From the NCBI RefSeq assembly GCF_000006405.1, contig NW_003206965.1, positions 1 through 31,054 of the forward strand: a stretch of 31,054 nucleotides of DNA, written 5' to 3'. Below, one piece after another: positions 28,515 through 31,054 of this stretch. The DNA is from Perkinsus marinus ATCC 50983. Taxonomy: Eukaryota; Perkinsozoa; Perkinsida; Perkinsidae. Numbering within the stretch: the stretch's first letter is position 1; each line of letters opens with the position of its first letter. The position numbers and the translations under genes are program-made. The notes beneath the pieces are model-generated. The model searched no databases. It saw only the letters and a list, made by a program, of their open reading frames with translations, and had not been told where the DNA came from.

Positions 28515-28535
28515 CGTGGCAATGCCACGGTGGCA
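28515..28535 (+). repeat. Palindromic 14-bp insertion signature
   Basis: X = CGTGGCA, centre A; exact. Confidence 0.85.
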
Positions 28536-29132
28536 CCAGAGCGGGGGTCTCGTTGTAGGACGTTAAACGGAGTGCTCAATTATTCGCTAATTAACAAACC
28601 GTAACGGATTTGTCTGCATAGACTTGATGTTCAAGTCTTCAACTTACTTAGTAGGAGACGTTGTCGTGAAAAAGTCGGTAATAACTAACCGACCAGTAGC
28701 ATTAACAGCAGCGGCGATAGAAGCATTTCGTGCTGGGGAGGATAGGTCGGCAGAAAGTGGAGCAGAGCGATACAGATGCCACACCTTGCGTATGTGCCGC
28801 CGTTGGCGATGAGTAATGTTGGTCCTATCTAAGTAGTACCTAAAGAGAAGAAAATGGCAACCATTCAATTGCAAATCCGAGATTTGAGCTAAGTTCAAGG
28901 TGAACTGTTCAGCGAGGTTACTTTGTGAACGCTGCAGTCGTCTGCTGCCGGTGGAACCACTCTGTAGGAGGCAAATGAATTCCTAAGCGGCGCTCCATTC
29001 TGATAATGCGTCTTTCTTCTAGAGGTATCGAGCTGTTGCGGAGAACTAAAGGGTAACGATGGGGGGAGGAGAGATGAAGGGAGGCTCCTCTCGAGATCGG
29101 CTGGGTGACTCTCACGAGCGGACGGAGATGGC

Positions 29133-29153
29133 AGTAGGCCCTAATGATTAGGG
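29133..29153 (-). repeat. Palindromic 14-bp insertion signature (reverse)
   Basis: Arms CCCTAAT/ATTAGGG around G; leading six 5/6. Confidence 0.7.
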
Positions 29154-29472
29154 CACCTTCGAGAAACCTTGGAGGGAGGCTCAATCTAGAACTCTGGAAG
29201 ATCGACAAACGACGTTCTATCAAAGCCCTCGCTTATAATTTATAATTTAGGAAGAAGCCGATTAAAAGGGTCCAAAAAGCAGTCGACAGACCTTACAAAG
29301 AACTGTCGGCTGAGAACTCCTTAGGGAAGTCCTCAGGGAATCCACACACAAAACCCATATACAAGCGCGAGCTCTTACTCAAGTGCGAGCTCTTATACAA
29401 GTTCTCGAAAAAACTGTCATTACGGGTAAACCCGAACCCCGACGGTCTTATTCCAGGAGACCCAGATAACAA

Positions 29473-29617
29473 GGAAACCAGGAACCCGAAGGGAATAACA
29501 AGGAAACCAGGAACCCGAAGAGAATAACAAGGCAACCAGAAACCCGAAGAGAATAACAAGGCAACCAGAAACCCGAAGGGAATAACAAGGCAACCAGAAA
29601 CCCGAAGGGAATAACAG
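29473..29617. repeat. 29-bp minisatellite, 5 units
   Basis: Five head-to-tail 29-bp units, core GGCAACCAGAAACCCGAAG then GGAATAACAA; the first two units have GGAAACCAGGAACCC. A related single motif is at about 16347. A minus-strand frame through it is only a by-product. Confidence 0.95.
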
Positions 29618-29624
29618 TGTAAAC

Positions 29625-29645
29625 CCCTAGCGGCTAGGGCCTAGC
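29625..29645 (+). repeat. Palindromic 14-bp insertion signature
   Basis: X = CCCTAGC, centre G; exact. Confidence 0.85.
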
Positions 29646-30114
29646 CCGATGCGGACCGCATTACGCGGTAGAGACGTCATTTACCTTAGGTATGGACGCT
29701 ATAACGTGGTTAATAGTAACGTAGGACTCCAATTCTAGGAACGTCATCTGTTTGGGCCCGCGCCTTGACTATTTGCAAGAATAAACTGCGCGGGGCGAGC
29801 GAGAAATCACCTTGACTATTCACGATTTCCCTTGAAAATGCAAGGTCAAACATGGAACCTCCAGTCACAAAGGGACCGGTGGTGAAACAGGTTTGACCGG
29901 TCAAAATCCACGCCGAGCAAGCTCCGACTCCGGGCGGAGGGCAGAAAAGTGCGCCGCTCCAGAACACAGTTGTTCTTGCGTGCATAGCTCGAGATCGATC
30001 AACCATTGCAGCGGGTGCAACATACTCAATTGTATGTTGAGCAAGCCGACAGAAACTCGTATCTGTCAGCTTGGCTCAAGAGACAAGCAAGGGCTTGCTC
30101 TTCACGGTTTTTTC

Positions 30115-30135
30115 CCTCCCAGTGGGAGGCTCCCA
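30115..30135 (+). repeat. Palindromic 14-bp insertion signature
   Basis: X = CCTCCCA, centre G; exact. Confidence 0.85.
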
Positions 30136-30505
30136 CACCACCCAGGGAAGGGTTGCATGCAGCGCGCGCCCCTAATTCTTGAGGCATGCCCCTATTTTTA
30201 AATTTTCCCCCTTAAATTTCAAGTTATGCCCTTATTTCTGTAAGTCAGTCCCGAAGCGCGAGGAAACGTTCAATCCACAGTTTCTGCTCACGGAGGCATT
30301 AATGCGATTGCGGGGACGTGTTGTGCTACAGACTCAGGTGCATGATCACTGAATATCCAAATATTTGTAATTTTTGGAACGTACTGAGACACTGCAGGCA
30401 TCAAGACCGAGAATGTTCCGGAAATTCGAACGCAGGTTCCATTGAAACCTGTATTAAAAACCGCTCCAACTACTTCCGGATTCACACCGTTACTAAAATG
30501 TCTCA

Positions 30506-30526
30506 TGTGGCACTGCCACAGTGACA
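30506..30526 (+). repeat. Palindromic 14-bp insertion signature
   Basis: X = TGTGGCA, centre C; final six 5/6. Confidence 0.7.
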
Positions 30527-30883
30527 ATCTTCAAGATTTGTTGTGTTTCTTGAGGAATATGCAAGATTCGCCGAGTGCTCAAGATTGCCTTGGTCTACAG
30601 TGGCGCTTGGGCATATTCTCATGCGCGCCGCCCGCAAAAACTCTAAATCCGTCCTCGCGTATTTCTGTAATCACCCGCCATTTTTTGTCGGCATGCCAAA
30701 CAAGAAAAATTTGCCATTTTTCTTGTCGGCTCGAACGTCGTGCATGCCAAACAATCCCTCTTCACGTCCGAATGGATCTGACTGCGGCTCGAACGTCTCC
30801 TCTCCTATGCGTCCTCAAATTGAGAAAAACTGTACTGTATAACTCACAAAGCGTATCCTCCACAGTTCACCCGAGCAGCAATT

Positions 30884-31054
30884 ATGCCTAAGAATCAGAG
30901 TCTGCGGAAGCGGGACGCGGTACGAGCTCTGATGAAGATGGTCCATGATCGCCAGCTGTGCGTCTCCGTGACCGAGTTGCATATTATGCGAAGCCTGCGG
31001 CCGTCGAGCCGAGTGGCGGATTTGGCCTCTCGGTGGTGCAGTCTGATAAGATCG
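30884..31054 (+). CDS. Start of an unrecognised ORF, runs off the window
   Basis: Open for 57 codons from the ATG at 30884 to the last base, more GC-rich than its surroundings. The predicted start is MPKNQSLRKRDAVRALMKMV, a basic, probably helical segment rich in Arg and Leu. A pyrimidine tract and CACAG lie about 20 nt before the ATG, similar to the acceptor-like site before GH92. No family recognised; it could be a host gene or the start of a transposon protein. Confidence 0.4.
   Translation, partial: MPKNQSLRKRDAVRALMKMVHDRQLCVSVTELHIMRSLRPSSRVADLASRWCSLIRS

Larger units (their letters stand above)
28009..29472. other. Gene-poor stretch
   Basis: No recognised gene. The plus frame 28627-28812 (MFKSSTYLVGDVVVKKSV start) is unrecognised. 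A motif AATAGTCAAGG...TCTCGCTCGCCC near 28176 recurs inverted near 29795-29835. Palindromic insertions at 28515-28535 and 29133-29153; a 10-bp palindrome with one central base at about 28345-28365. Confidence 0.5.
29618..30883. other. Gene-poor stretch
   Basis: No gene recognised. Contains palindromic insertions at 29625-29645, 30115-30135 and 30506-30526, a 14-bp palindrome TTTGACCGGTCAAA near 29892, and an inverted repeat ACAAGAAAAAT/ATTTTTCTTGT near 30700-30727. Confidence 0.5.

Noticed and set aside
29293-29559. 88-codon minus-strand frame with repeated GFLV-type residues
   Set aside because: Product of the 29-bp minisatellite read through.
1-31054. CRISPR array, rRNA, LTR or virus-like elements
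   Set aside because: No regularly spaced direct repeats with unique spacers, no rRNA-like tracts, no paired long terminal repeats and no capsid, envelope or integrase-like frames were seen.

Overview
This is a eukaryotic, protist-like genomic window (not bacterial). One complete secreted enzyme gene carries two very short GT-AG introns (46 and 54 nt), and most of the rest is duplicated segments and decayed LINE, hAT and MULE elements. An alveolate such as Perkinsus would fit, but that is a low-confidence guess from style alone. There is one 100-N scaffold gap (13772-13871). I saw no rRNA, CRISPR, LTR or virus-like element.

Layout. Bases 1-3536 and 9666-13386 are two tandem copies of one segment. 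Each holds a small secreted-protein gene (1140-1598 and 10801-11262), an unrecognised ORF, and a broken non-LTR retrotransposon reverse transcriptase. A second duplicated block (about 4500-6371 and 18340-19722) carries minus-strand ORF remnants of unknown function. A GH92 alpha-mannosidase family is present three times: a decayed copy at 6390-7772, a copy whose 5' half is lost in the gap (13872-15147), and an intact three-exon gene at 22616-25043 encoding 775 aa with a signal peptide. Two hAT-type transposons have perfect 8-bp target duplications (7971-9288 and 26526-28000). A MULE transposase fragment lies at 21015-22167. The window ends in the start of an open frame at 30884.

The most unusual feature is a repeated mutational signature spread over the whole window at about one per kilobase. 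A 7-mer X becomes X, one base, reverse complement of X, then bases 2-7 of X again: a self-derived insertion of exactly 14 bp. Seven cases are proven by an uninterrupted paralogous copy in the same window, each differing by 14 bp. About 20 cases are exact, and roughly a dozen more have one mismatch. They sit in intergenic DNA, transposons and dead LINE copies, and are absent from the intact GH92 gene. One altered version (+15 bp, in frame) lies inside the second secreted-protein gene.

The second strong signal is in that secreted pair. I count 24 replaced codons and one silent difference over 148 aligned codons, plus the in-frame insertion. This looks like diversifying selection on a secreted protein. 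Together with an exported mannosidase it would fit a parasite or predator that acts on host or prey surfaces, but that lifestyle is inference.
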